From RGIG3701 sp964438515 (lineage in GTDB: Bacteria > Planctomycetota > Planctomycetia > Pirellulales > Thermoguttaceae), in the NCBI GenBank assembly GCA_964438515.1, contig CAYTLK010000001.1, forward strand, positions 1-64,000: a stretch of 64,000 nucleotides of DNA. The letters run 5' to 3'. The position numbers and the translations under genes were made by a program. This document shows positions 9,383 to 18,424 of this stretch, piece after piece (position 1 is the first letter of the stretch; each line of letters opens with the position of its first letter). The notes beneath the pieces are model-generated. The model saw only the letters and a program-made list of their open reading frames with translations, was not told where the DNA came from and made no database searches.

Positions 9383-10450
9383 TCACGCCGCCCATGGAAG
9401 ATTCTGAGCCTCTGCGTCCTGAATATATTGATTTAAATCATCTTTTGTTGTTACGATTTTCTTTTTATAGAAATTTCGGTACCAGCGGGCCGTATATTCG
9501 AACGTTTTTTCCAAACTCCAAACACCGTGCCAGCCTAAAATCTGATTCGCTTTCGTACAGTCGAGCGTGAGATTCTGCGCTTCGTGCCAGTCGCTCCCCA
9601 CCAACTCCCACTGAATTTCGTCCCAATATCTTTGAAGTGCGTTCGCCGCCTGTTCGACGTTCGTGACACTTCCGTGAATCCCGAAATTCCACGCTTCGGC
9701 CCATTGTTCTGCGTGTTTTTGTGCGTTAAACATTCTTTCAGCCAAAAACAGGTAGCCGCTTATGGGTTCCAAAACGTGCTGCCACGGCCGGGTGGCGAGA
9801 GGATTGCGAATTTTCGTTTTTTCTCCTTTCGCCGCGTTGCGCATGAGGTCCGGCACGAGCCGATCTTTCGCCCAATCACCGCCGCCGATGACGTTTCCCG
9901 CGCGCGCACTTGCAAGACGCTGATTTTTCGCGTCAAAAAAGGAGTTCCGAAACGACGAAACGACGAGTTCCGCACACCCTTTCGAGGCGCTGTACGGATC
10001 AAATCCTCCCATCGGATCCATTTCGCGGTACCCCCAGATTTGCTCTCGATTTTCGTAACACTTATCGCTCGTAATCACCACGACCGCTCGCACAGTCGGC
10101 ATTTTACGACAGCACTCCAAAATGTTGGCTGTCCCGAGGATGTTCGTGCGGAGAGTCTCCAGCGGATTTTCATACGAAATTCTTACAATCGATTGAGCGG
10201 CCAAATGGAACACAATTTCCGGACGAAATTCCTCAAAAACTTGCTGCATGTGCTCGATATCCAGAATGTCCTCCGACTCACGACTCTCAAACCCCAGCAA
10301 ATCAAAATGATTGGGTTTCGCAGCGGGACTCTGGGAGTAACCTCGCACTTCCGCCCCCAGCTGTTCGAGCCAAAAACGCATCCAGGAACCTTTGAATCCC
10401 GTGTCGCCGGTCAGCAGAATCCGTCGTTTTGCGTATGTATCGTTAAACAT
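9383..10450 (-). CDS. rfbG: CDP-glucose 4,6-dehydratase
   Basis: A 355-residue SDR enzyme converting CDP-glucose to CDP-4-keto-6-deoxyglucose with bound NAD. The family-diagnostic N-terminal motif GDTGFKGSW is at about residues 15-23, and the catalytic Tyr-x-x-x-Lys is YSASK near residue 161, preceded by the conserved ITSDKCYEN. It sits between rfbF and rfbH in the canonical order for CDP-3,6-dideoxyhexose synthesis. The gap to rfbF is 37 bp, and rfbH begins 12 bp downstream. All features match the family without truncation. Confidence 0.96.
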   Translation of the reverse strand: MFNDTYAKRRILLTGDTGFKGSWMRFWLEQLGAEVRGYSQSPAAKPNHFDLLGFESRESEDILDIEHMQQVFEEFRPEIVFHLAAQSIVRISYENPLETLRTNILGTANILECCRKMPTVRAVVVITSDKCYENREQIWGYREMDPMGGFDPYSASKGCAELVVSSFRNSFFDAKNQRLASARAGNVIGGGDWAKDRLVPDLMRNAAKGEKTKIRNPLATRPWQHVLEPISGYLFLAERMFNAQKHAEQWAEAWNFGIHGSVTNVEQAANALQRYWDEIQWELVGSDWHEAQNLTLDCTKANQILGWHGVWSLEKTFEYTARWYRNFYKKKIVTTKDDLNQYIQDAEAQNLPWAA

Positions 10451-10487
10451 TTTTCACCATTTTCTCAAAAAGCGCAAACATTCCATT

Positions 10488-11309
10488 TTACCAATATTTT
10501 GTCCATGGGGCTTTTCCAGCGCTCCAAAGTTCATTTAAGAATTGGTACTCACGCAACGTATCCATACACTGCCAGAAACCTTCATGCAAAAACGCACTCA
10601 TTTCCCCCTCTTCAACGGCCCGTCTCATGGGTTCCTGTTCGAGAAAATCATCGATTTCTGCATTCAAGTATTTTTTCAAAAAAGCTCTCTTGAGGACCAT
10701 AAATCCCCCATTTATCACACCTTCCGTACGCGCTTTTTTCTCTGCAAACTCTTCAACTTTCCCATTTTCTGTTTTTATTTCCCCAAAACGACCTTCGGGA
10801 TGGACCGCCGTCACCGTAATGTCGCGGTTTTCCCGACGATGAAACTCCAGCAAATCCGCAATATTGACGTCCGAAACGCCGTCGCCGTACGTCAAAAAGA
10901 AATCGTCGTCGGAATCCTGCAAATAACTCCCCGCTTTCCACACGCGGCCCGCGGTTTTCGTTTCCAGCCCCGTATGCGCCAGCGTGACGCTCCAGTCCGC
11001 TTCTTTGTACTGATTATGGTACACGACTTTGCACAAATCGCCTAATTGCAGCGTCATGTCGGTCGCACGCGCATGGAAATTCAAAAAATAATCAATAATT
11101 TCTTCTTTTTTGTATCCGAGGCAGAGAATGAAACGTTTCACTCCAAAAGCCGCGTAACTCCGCATGATGTGCCACAATATCGGCTGCTCGCCGATCGGAA
11201 CCATCGGTTTGGGGATGATTTCGGAAACGTCCCGAATCCGCGTCCCTTTTCCTCCGCACAAAATCATCGCCGGCGGCATTTCACGCATATCTTGCTGTTT
11301 TTGATTCAT
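10488..11309 (-). CDS. rfbF: Glucose-1-phosphate cytidylyltransferase
   Basis: A 273-residue nucleotidyltransferase that makes CDP-glucose from CTP and glucose-1-phosphate, the entry step to CDP-dideoxy sugars. The signature CGGKGTRIRD is at about residue 18 and PKPMVPIGEQPILWHIM follows. The metal-binding region is TYGDGVSDVNI near residue 128. Its ATG overlaps the stop of the upstream membrane-protein gene (ATGA, 11306-11309), indicating one operon. Length and motifs match RfbF. Confidence 0.95.
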   Translation of the reverse strand: MNQKQQDMREMPPAMILCGGKGTRIRDVSEIIPKPMVPIGEQPILWHIMRSYAAFGVKRFILCLGYKKEEIIDYFLNFHARATDMTLQLGDLCKVVYHNQYKEADWSVTLAHTGLETKTAGRVWKAGSYLQDSDDDFFLTYGDGVSDVNIADLLEFHRRENRDITVTAVHPEGRFGEIKTENGKVEEFAEKKARTEGVINGGFMVLKRAFLKKYLNAEIDDFLEQEPMRRAVEEGEMSAFLHEGFWQCMDTLREYQFLNELWSAGKAPWTKYW

Positions 11310-13162
11310 TTTTCTCCCCGTTGTTCGTTTTTCGATTCCTCACAACTTTGCCGCAGGGTTTTTCCCGTTGGCGCCAAAATCACCACTGCGTATTTTCCTC
11401 TCGGCGTCTCACAAATCCCTATTCCGTAAGATTGAAACTCTGGAAACGTCACAATCTGCGCGTCCGGCTGAAGGCACTTTGCCGCTTGAAACATCTGCAA
11501 ACGGCACAAATCCGTTGCACTCTGAAGCACTTCTTCCCGAGTATCTTCGCATATTTGGTTCTTTTGATTTGTGTGCGTAACGGATTCTAACGTCACGATA
11601 TTTACTTTTCCTGAGTAAATCAACGTGTACATCTTATCACTGTATCTGGGATCCACACCATTTCCCCAATTGACGTACATCGGGTGCCAGTTCGTTTGAT
11701 TGGGAAAAATCAGGGAATAAAACGCATTAATCGTCGTATTCACAACCATCTCATTTCGCTGAGATTCCGGGATTTTTTCGACGCCATCGTACAAATCGTC
11801 CCAAAAACGAACCTCCCACGGAAGCATCCACACCCCCTCAAGCACGCCGGGACGACGATAAACTTCAAGCTCTTGGAGTTCCGAAATGCTTTTCATCGTA
11901 GAAAAACAACGATCGTTCGTCGAATAATTCTTCCACGTGCAGAAAACCGCGATTCCAATCAGCAGAAACCCGAAAATCTTTCCTATTTTTCCCAAACTTT
12001 TCGTTCCGACATTCAAAGGATGGAGTCCTTGCTGAATTCCCCAGCCGAACAAAACAAAAGCAGGAAACGCCGCCCAATAACAATGACGGATGCACGGAAC
12101 CGGGTAGTATTGATGAAGCGACATTCCCGAAAGAAGCACCACTGGAAGCAGCTGCCAGTACAGAAACGGAAGATTCTTGTAACGAAATCCTTTATAAAGC
12201 AGTATTCCGAAAATTCCGATTACGATGACCGTTATGCTTCCATAAAAATAATTACGGAAGATGAAAATCCAGGAAAGTTTCGAACAAAAATCAAGTATCC
12301 CATACATTCGACCGCACTGAGCCGAAGTCGCCGTCATAGCCTGCGACCGAGAGGCGACGAAATCGAATGCAAACCCCAAAGATTGATGAAAAAAGGGAAT
12401 TAATGCGTGATTCTGAATGATCCAAATCAAAAAGACGGCCGAAATTCCGAGCGCCCCCAGGAGAAACAGAACCAGTTTTTTCGTCGTTTCTGTCCAACTG
12501 TCATGAAAACGCCAGTGCGACGCCAGCACCACAGTTCCAGCAGCCGGAAAAACGAGTCCGAGCGGCTGACGACACCAAAAACCCAGGATGGAAACACATC
12601 CAATGAGGAACCAAAACCAGCCTGAACACTTTTTTTCAAGTCCGATCTGCAGAAGCCGACACGTCAAAAGCAGGAAAAACAGCGCGTAGACCGACGACCA
12701 GGAATGAAACGTCCAAAAATAAAACGGCGCCTGCGTAAAAATCAGCAGAATCGGAATAATGCGGAACCAGCCGGCGAGCAACGGACGCGAAATTCTCCAA
12801 ACAAGGACGCTCGACCCTGCGTAAAAGAAGACCGTCAGCCAGCGAATCACCATCAATTTGGCTCCGAACAATTCGCAGACCCACGCCTGAAGAAGCGTCG
12901 TCAGCGCCCCATATTGCGTAAAAGTGTCGCGAAAAAGCATCTTTCCAGACGCAACATCAAGCGCAGGTTTCAACAAAATCCCGTCATGATGTGCATCGAC
13001 ACCAATATGCGCCCAAAAACCAAACCAGAATAAAACCGTAAAAAAAAGCGCAAAACTCGTGACGGCTTCCGCCTTTTGCTCGAAAAAATCACGAACTCCT
13101 CTTAAAATGTTTCTGTCGCTGGACGTTTCGCTTTCTTTTGATTTCTGCATCATTGTACACAC
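11306..13162 (-). CDS. Large polytopic membrane protein, GT39/ArnT-like
   Basis: A protein of up to 618 residues with about 11 hydrophobic segments in residues 35-410, then a soluble C-terminal part of about 200 residues. The first extracytoplasmic loop holds GVDAHHDGILLKP, similar in placement to the acidic catalytic loop of lipid-dependent (GT-C) glycosyltransferases. I infer a polyprenyl-phosphate-sugar-using transferase or polymerase of the polysaccharide pathway. The start is uncertain: GTG at 13162, ATG at 13153 and ATG at 13150 are all in frame, while the best ribosome site (AGGAG) is spaced for an ATG at 13172 in another frame. That other frame encodes only 27 codons and could be a coupled leader. 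It heads the operon and overlaps rfbF. Confidence 0.65.
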   Translation of the reverse strand: MCTMMQKSKESETSSDRNILRGVRDFFEQKAEAVTSFALFFTVLFWFGFWAHIGVDAHHDGILLKPALDVASGKMLFRDTFTQYGALTTLLQAWVCELFGAKLMVIRWLTVFFYAGSSVLVWRISRPLLAGWFRIIPILLIFTQAPFYFWTFHSWSSVYALFFLLLTCRLLQIGLEKKCSGWFWFLIGCVSILGFWCRQPLGLVFPAAGTVVLASHWRFHDSWTETTKKLVLFLLGALGISAVFLIWIIQNHALIPFFHQSLGFAFDFVASRSQAMTATSAQCGRMYGILDFCSKLSWIFIFRNYFYGSITVIVIGIFGILLYKGFRYKNLPFLYWQLLPVVLLSGMSLHQYYPVPCIRHCYWAAFPAFVLFGWGIQQGLHPLNVGTKSLGKIGKIFGFLLIGIAVFCTWKNYSTNDRCFSTMKSISELQELEVYRRPGVLEGVWMLPWEVRFWDDLYDGVEKIPESQRNEMVVNTTINAFYSLIFPNQTNWHPMYVNWGNGVDPRYSDKMYTLIYSGKVNIVTLESVTHTNQKNQICEDTREEVLQSATDLCRLQMFQAAKCLQPDAQIVTFPEFQSYGIGICETPRGKYAVVILAPTGKTLRQSCEESKNEQRGEK

Positions 13163-13335
13163 CTGTTCCCATTTTGTTTACTCCTCTGTTTAATCGGCAC
13201 AATTGGAATCTCAAAATACTAAAAATCTATAAAATGCAAATAATCCGCAAATTCCGTTCAAAAAATTCAAACGAAACTTCCAGATTCACTGTCGGCAGAC
13301 AAACCTCTGACTCCAGTCGAAATATAGTACAAAAA

Positions 13336-16300
13336 TCAAAACTCCTCGCTCGATTTCAAAATAATTCGGAAACCGACGTCGTACACCGGCTGGTCTGAGG
13401 GATATTGTTTGGCTGTGCCGAATCGGGCGGCCTGCGGACGGGAATTAAACGATCCGCCGACGGCAGAGACGGAAACGTCCGAAACGTCGAAAGCTGCGAC
13501 CCACTCAGCGACGTTCCCGAACATGTCGAAAAGCCCCCAGCGGTTCGGGCGGAACGTTCCAACGGGCGCGGTCGCTCGGTATCCGTCATTAAAACGAGTG
13601 TCGGCGGGACGCCAAGGAGGAATCGCACCGGAAGGAAGCGACCAGGGACGATACGTCTGGACCGCAAAGTTTGTTTGGTCTGAAAGATTTGCGTAAACAG
13701 AAAAGTCCGCATTCAGGTCGCCGAAGTAGAAATTGGGCGACTCGTCTCCCGCTCGGGCGGCGTATTCCCATTGAGCGGCCGACGGAAGGACGGCGGTGCG
13801 TCCCGTTTTGTCGGAAATCCAACGGCAGAACTGCTGCGCCTGCTCGTACGAAACGCGCAAAACCGGCTGCGCGTCTCCGTTGGTTGGGAATCCGCGATCT
13901 TCCAGACTGAAACAGAGAAAGTCGCCGAATTCGTATCGGCTGTCGTGGTCCGGGTCGAAAAGGCGGTAGTGACGATTGGTGATTTCGCAGCGGCTCATCC
14001 AGAATCCGCCCGTCGGCTGTCCGTTGAAAGTTCCTGCCGGAATTCGGACGAATTCTATCGACTGGTCTTCCGTCAGAGGAACGCGCAGAATTTCCGACGC
14101 TTCGATGTTGGGGGGTTGAGACGCTTCGACGGGCTCCTCAACCGTGACGGCTGCGGTTCGTTCTTCGGCCTGACGACGCATTTCCACACCCGTCTGAATT
14201 TTGTCCGAAGCGGGTAAAACCGGGACGATCGGTTCACTGGGAGCGGCAAAAATCGCTTCCTGGTTCAGCTCCACTCCAGCGTAAAGCTTGCGCAATTCTT
14301 TTCGGAGCGACGCTTGTCGGTCGGTTCGGGCGGGGCCGCTGATTTCGTTCCAGGTCCCGTGAAACGGCGTATTCAGGTCGATCCAGGTCGTCAGTCGGTC
14401 CCAATCTTCCCGCGACAGCAATTCTGCGGCGCCGAAATGCGCGTCGGCGGCGTAAAGGGTCTGAAAGAGGTCGGTTGTATTCACGTAAAACTCGCGCGGC
14501 ACAAGTAAATGACAGTCCGCCTCGATGGTGTGTCCGCGAACGAATCGTCGCAAATTCAGGTACGACTGCGAAAAGTGCGTTCCATCGTTGTAGTACGCAC
14601 CTTCCGCCTGTAAAGAAACGTTTTCACCCGTATCGACGAGCGAGAAGGGGGCCTGAAGCGCGTCAGACGGCGCGTTTTCCCGGTGGCACCCGACGCAGTA
14701 TTTGTCGAGCACTGGCTGAACCTCGCGTCGAAACGAGAATCCACGCATCGGTCCGTAGAAAGGCTGAATGACGGACGGTGCGCGGCTGGCGGCGGCCGTT
14801 CGGCTGGTAATCGGCGCTAAATGGCTGCGCGTGTGACACCCGACGCACGAAACGACCTCTCCCGGCATCGCGGTGAACCAGGAACGCATCAACTGAAGCG
14901 CGGCCCCGTCTTTATCGAGCGGCTGAATCGCAATCGGAATGTTCGCCGGCACCGTGAAGCTGGCCGAGCCGTCCGCTTCCACCGGGACGGTTCCGATTAC
15001 CGCACGAACGTCCCACGGTCCATCGAATCCGACCCGATCGACTTGCCCGCCCATTCCGTGATACGAAAAATCGTACGTAAATAGACGCAGCTGTTTGACC
15101 GCGCCGCGTTCGATTCCCTTCAGGCCGGGACCGGAATAAATGTCCGCCAAAAATACCGTCGCTTCGGAACTTTCCGGGTCGGTTCGGTCTGCGATTGCAG
15201 GCGGGCAGGGCGTCTTCTGGAACGGAATCGGCTCCAGCAGCGCGCAGCCGGGTTCGTCGTACAAAAGCAGGAAATTATCGAAAACGTCCACCAAATAGAT
15301 TCCCCAGCGGGACGCGGGCGACGGCTTGCACGCGGTCAAAACGTATTTGTCGGACAGCGGCGCCGGGTGCAGAAACTTCGGCCATGAATTCGTCGTAAGT
15401 CCGTCGAGAATCGTCGGTTCCACCTTTTTCCCGCGCTGACCGATCTTCTGAACGGCCCCGTCCGCCTCAAAATTGCTGATTCCTGCGTCGAACAGGACGA
15501 GTTCCCCGGCCCGTGCGGTGTCGTGATGACCCACGACGACTGCGTAGAATCGGTTTTCCGTGCCGGGACACGGTTTCGCGTTGAACATCGAGTTCGGCCA
15601 GTACGAGTTGCTTCCGTAATATTCGACCTGATTGGTTCCGTCCGGGTTCATCGTGAACAAAAGTCTGTAGAACGCGTGCGGAACGTCCGTATATTCCCAG
15701 CGCAAATACATGATTCGTCCGTTCGGCATAACGGCCGGGTTCCAGTTGTGTTCCTGGTCGAACGTCAGTTGTCGGACCCGTCCGTCCGGGCAGCGCACGT
15801 ACGTATTGGTTACATGCGACGATCCGCGCACACACGGAACGCCGACCATCGGTGCAGTTGAGGTGAAAATCAGACGCCCGTCGGGAAGGTAGCAGCCGTC
15901 GTAATTGTCGACGTCTTCCGAAGGAATCGTTTCGATGACGCGCGCCTGATTCTCGTCAAAACGGTATTCGAACAACTGCCAGCGATCGTTTCCGCCGGCC
16001 TGACGCAGCGCGGGCTGTGAAAACAGAAGCCGATCGGCGTTGAAATGAAGGTCCAGTTCGCCGACGTATTCATCGTGTGCGGGACGATAAACGCTCTGCG
16101 CCTCGCGTTCCCCGTCGGCATCCGGCTGTACGGGAATCGAAACGATTTCATTACCGTAACCCGTACGGGAAAGAGACGAATTGCTTTCCCAGTTGGCCGG
16201 CAGTCCCAGATTGTTTTCGGAGCGGCGAACGGCTAAAATTCGGTCGAATCGGCACATCAGCGGATTCGCAAGCAGTGCGTCCGTCTTCAGTTCGATAAAC

Positions 16301-17262
16301 GCACGTGTATCCGTGGGTTGTTGCGTTTGAATTTCGTCCAGACGTTTGAGAAATTGCGTCCCGTTCGGATAGTCGTTCGGATACGTCCGAATAAGGTCCT
16401 CGATCGCCAAACGAAGAGATTGGAAATCGTGCTCGGTTGGGGGCTGCACGTTGGTTTCGGTCCCCGTCCCGACGAGGAACGCGGAATTCGGATCGGGATT
16501 AAAAATCTCGATTTCCTGCCAAACGTCCGGATCGGAAAGATACGCGAAAATGTTCGAGGTCAAACGGACCAAATTGTCGCGATAGACGTTTTCCGTTTTG
16601 CGGTAGTTGGTCAGCCGCCAGCCGACAGCGACGATTCGCCCCTTTCCCAGCGCGTATTCACAAATCGGATTTTCCTGTCCCGTCGCCGACACGGCTCGCA
16701 GCGCGCCGCCTGCCGGGCCGCCAGTCCCATGAAAGTCGGAAAAAGCCGAATAACCGCCGTCTGTCAGATAGATTACCGACGGATTCTGCCCGTTTTTTCC
16801 CCCGCGCGTCAGGCCGACAAACAGTGCAGACTCCCCCGTCGGAACGATTCCAGCGGAAACCGAATCGTCGCCGCCGCCTGCCGAACGCATCGCCAGAGGT
16901 TCGACGCCCAGCCGATTCAGCAGCGCCCAGGACGCGCCGGAAAGATACAGCCCGCGGCCCGATTCGACGAACTGTTTGAGTTTCGTCAGATTCGATTTTT
17001 TGATCGAAACGGTCGGCACATCGCCTGCGTGAATCCAGATGAAGCTGAAGTCGGACCAATCGTCGTCGAACGAGACCCGCCGCGCGTGTTCCGAGCACAA
17101 TTGCTGTGCCGTCGTCCAAGCGGCCTCGGACTCTGCCCCCTGTTTCACTCCCAGCGCCGAAGCCGTCAAAACACCGACTTCCAGCTCCCCCGCCGCAACG
17201 GGCAAAATCAATCCGAACAGAGAGAAAAGCAAAAGTGAATACAAAAGAATTGCGTATTTCAT
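13336..17262 (-). CDS. HzsA-like dihaem cytochrome/propeller protein with C-terminal SUMF1 (FGE-sulfatase) domain
   Basis: An exported protein of about 1308 residues. I start it at 17262 because that ATG opens a clear signal peptide (MKYAILLYSLLLFSLFGLI). The longer reading frame upstream only covers the neighbouring acetyltransferase gene. Order of parts: a glutamine-amidotransferase-like domain (about 25-250); a hydrazine-synthase-alpha-like region with beta-propeller-type repeats (about 350-800); two c-type haem motifs CVGCH near residues 806-810 and 856-860; and a formylglycine-generating-enzyme-like domain from about 1065 to the end (IPAGTFNGQ, LPSAAQWEYAARAGDE, GNVAEWV, FGTAKQYPS, VGFRI). 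The HzsA-related family is known from planctomycetes. Here the haem part and the SUMF1 part share one chain, and the biochemical role is unknown. It begins 5 bp after the acetyltransferase stop. Confidence 0.85.
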   Translation of the reverse strand: MKYAILLYSLLLFSLFGLILPVAAGELEVGVLTASALGVKQGAESEAAWTTAQQLCSEHARRVSFDDDWSDFSFIWIHAGDVPTVSIKKSNLTKLKQFVESGRGLYLSGASWALLNRLGVEPLAMRSAGGGDDSVSAGIVPTGESALFVGLTRGGKNGQNPSVIYLTDGGYSAFSDFHGTGGPAGGALRAVSATGQENPICEYALGKGRIVAVGWRLTNYRKTENVYRDNLVRLTSNIFAYLSDPDVWQEIEIFNPDPNSAFLVGTGTETNVQPPTEHDFQSLRLAIEDLIRTYPNDYPNGTQFLKRLDEIQTQQPTDTRAFIELKTDALLANPLMCRFDRILAVRRSENNLGLPANWESNSSLSRTGYGNEIVSIPVQPDADGEREAQSVYRPAHDEYVGELDLHFNADRLLFSQPALRQAGGNDRWQLFEYRFDENQARVIETIPSEDVDNYDGCYLPDGRLIFTSTAPMVGVPCVRGSSHVTNTYVRCPDGRVRQLTFDQEHNWNPAVMPNGRIMYLRWEYTDVPHAFYRLLFTMNPDGTNQVEYYGSNSYWPNSMFNAKPCPGTENRFYAVVVGHHDTARAGELVLFDAGISNFEADGAVQKIGQRGKKVEPTILDGLTTNSWPKFLHPAPLSDKYVLTACKPSPASRWGIYLVDVFDNFLLLYDEPGCALLEPIPFQKTPCPPAIADRTDPESSEATVFLADIYSGPGLKGIERGAVKQLRLFTYDFSYHGMGGQVDRVGFDGPWDVRAVIGTVPVEADGSASFTVPANIPIAIQPLDKDGAALQLMRSWFTAMPGEVVSCVGCHTRSHLAPITSRTAAASRAPSVIQPFYGPMRGFSFRREVQPVLDKYCVGCHRENAPSDALQAPFSLVDTGENVSLQAEGAYYNDGTHFSQSYLNLRRFVRGHTIEADCHLLVPREFYVNTTDLFQTLYAADAHFGAAELLSREDWDRLTTWIDLNTPFHGTWNEISGPARTDRQASLRKELRKLYAGVELNQEAIFAAPSEPIVPVLPASDKIQTGVEMRRQAEERTAAVTVEEPVEASQPPNIEASEILRVPLTEDQSIEFVRIPAGTFNGQPTGGFWMSRCEITNRHYRLFDPDHDSRYEFGDFLCFSLEDRGFPTNGDAQPVLRVSYEQAQQFCRWISDKTGRTAVLPSAAQWEYAARAGDESPNFYFGDLNADFSVYANLSDQTNFAVQTYRPWSLPSGAIPPWRPADTRFNDGYRATAPVGTFRPNRWGLFDMFGNVAEWVAAFDVSDVSVSAVGGSFNSRPQAARFGTAKQYPSDQPVYDVGFRIILKSSEEF

Positions 17263-17267
17263 GCGAA

Positions 17268-17813
17268 CTAAAAGGGTTGAGATCCTGTTTTTGTTGAAAA
17301 TGGAATCAGAGGCGAGGGGACGGTATAGTCGGCAATCGTTTTGGCGAACCAGGTGATATCGTGCCACGCGCCGTTTTTGAAACCTGCGCTGCGAAACAGT
17401 CCGAGCCGCTCGAAACCCAGTCGGTCGTGCAGACGCTCGCTGGCGGGGTTGGGAGTCGTGACGCAGCCGTAAACCGTTCGAACCCCCTGCATTTTCAGCC
17501 GTTCCATAAGTTGAAGGTAAAGCTGCGTCCCCAGCCCGCGTCCTGTGACCGTCGGAGACATATAAATCGACAGCTCCGCGCCCCATTGATACGCCGGACG
17601 AGAGAAAACCTGACCGGCATACGCGTATCCGATGATGTGTCCGTCCTCTTGAGCGGCCAAATACGGGTACGTTTGAAGCGTATGCGCGATTCGTTCTGAA
17701 AACTCTTTCGTCGTCGGAAGTGTGAACTCAAACGAAATCGGCGTGTCGATATACTGACTGTAAATCGCCAGCAGCGCAGGAGCGTCCTTCGTCGTCGCCA
17801 GACGAATATTCAT
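17268..17813 (-). CDS. GNAT N-acetyltransferase, phosphinothricin-acetyltransferase-like
   Basis: A 181-residue GNAT protein. The N-terminal IRLATTKDAPALLAIY and the acetyl-CoA pyrophosphate loop VTGRGLGTQLY (about residue 91) resemble the PAT/Bar group, which acetylates small amines such as methionine sulfoximine-type compounds. The later TTPNPASERLHDRLGFERLG segment is the usual GNAT C-terminal core. It lies 37 bp after the cytosine deaminase gene and 5 bp before the HzsA-like gene, so it may be co-transcribed with both. The substrate is not determinable. Confidence 0.88.
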   Translation of the reverse strand: MNIRLATTKDAPALLAIYSQYIDTPISFEFTLPTTKEFSERIAHTLQTYPYLAAQEDGHIIGYAYAGQVFSRPAYQWGAELSIYMSPTVTGRGLGTQLYLQLMERLKMQGVRTVYGCVTTPNPASERLHDRLGFERLGLFRSAGFKNGAWHDITWFAKTIADYTVPSPLIPFSTKTGSQPF

Positions 17814-17850
17814 CCGAGATTCTCCCTCGTTTGTTCATTCCGCAATGTTT

Positions 17851-18288
17851 TTATTCCGCAATGTCTTCATTCCAGACCGTCGGATTCTCGTCGATAAACT
17901 GTTTCATCATCGAAATCAGCTCAGGATCGTTGACGATCGTAACGTCGACGCCGCGAGAACGAAGAAACTCCGGTTCGCCGGGGAAATTGACGTCCTCCCC
18001 GATGACCACGTGCGGAATCTTGTAGAGAGCAATGGCTCCGGAACACATGATGCAGGGCGAAAGCGTCGTATAAAGCGTACATTCGCGATAGAACGAAGCA
18101 GGATGCCGACCCGCATTGGCCAGCGTATCGATCTCGCCGTGAAGCGTGGGATTCCCCAACTGAACACGGCGATTGTGACCGCAAGCGACGATTTCACCGT
18201 GGTGAACCAGCACGCCGCCGATTGGAATTCCCCCCTCCGACAAACCAAGGAGCGCCTGATCGTGAGCTGCTTTTAGAAATTTATCCAT
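17851..18288 (-). CDS. Cytosine deaminase of the yeast Fcy1 type
   Basis: A 145-residue zinc deaminase. Zinc ligands and the catalytic Glu are seen as TLHGEIDTL (His/Glu, about residues 50-52) and LSPCIMCSGA (two Cys, about residues 78-81). From recalled Fcy1 sequence, many segments correspond closely: EGGxPIGG near the N terminus, TLYTTLSPC, VIGExVNF, and the C-terminal KQFIDExPxxWxEDIxE. That tail lies over the active site in the yeast enzyme, so cytosine is the best substrate guess for pyrimidine salvage. This is the small cytidine-deaminase-superfamily form, not the large TIM-barrel CodA of E. coli. It lies 37 bp before the acetyltransferase gene. Confidence 0.85.
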   Translation of the reverse strand: MDKFLKAAHDQALLGLSEGGIPIGGVLVHHGEIVACGHNRRVQLGNPTLHGEIDTLANAGRHPASFYRECTLYTTLSPCIMCSGAIALYKIPHVVIGEDVNFPGEPEFLRSRGVDVTIVNDPELISMMKQFIDENPTVWNEDIAE

Positions 18289-18424
18289 GATTTTAGTCGC
18301 TCTTTCTTTTAAATTTTACTTATCAAATCCAACGGGGCAAAGTTCCTGTTTTGCGCATTTCCGAACGGTTTGGGGGAAAAAGAATTCGTTCATTTCCTCC
18401 CCAATCGTTCAGTTTTCCGTTCCT

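Noticed and set aside
9584..10693. A 369-codon open frame on the plus strand across rfbG and rfbF
   Set aside because: It crosses two well-supported genes on the other strand and shows no domain.
13336..17262. The HzsA-like gene as proof of anammox metabolism
   Set aside because: Only this relative is present, fused to another domain; HzsA-related proteins occur in non-anammox planctomycetes, and no hydrazine dehydrogenase or other anammox gene is seen here.
17263..17586. N-terminal extension of the HzsA-like protein by 108 codons
   Set aside because: The extension lies wholly over the acetyltransferase gene; the internal ATG at 17262 opens a signal peptide.
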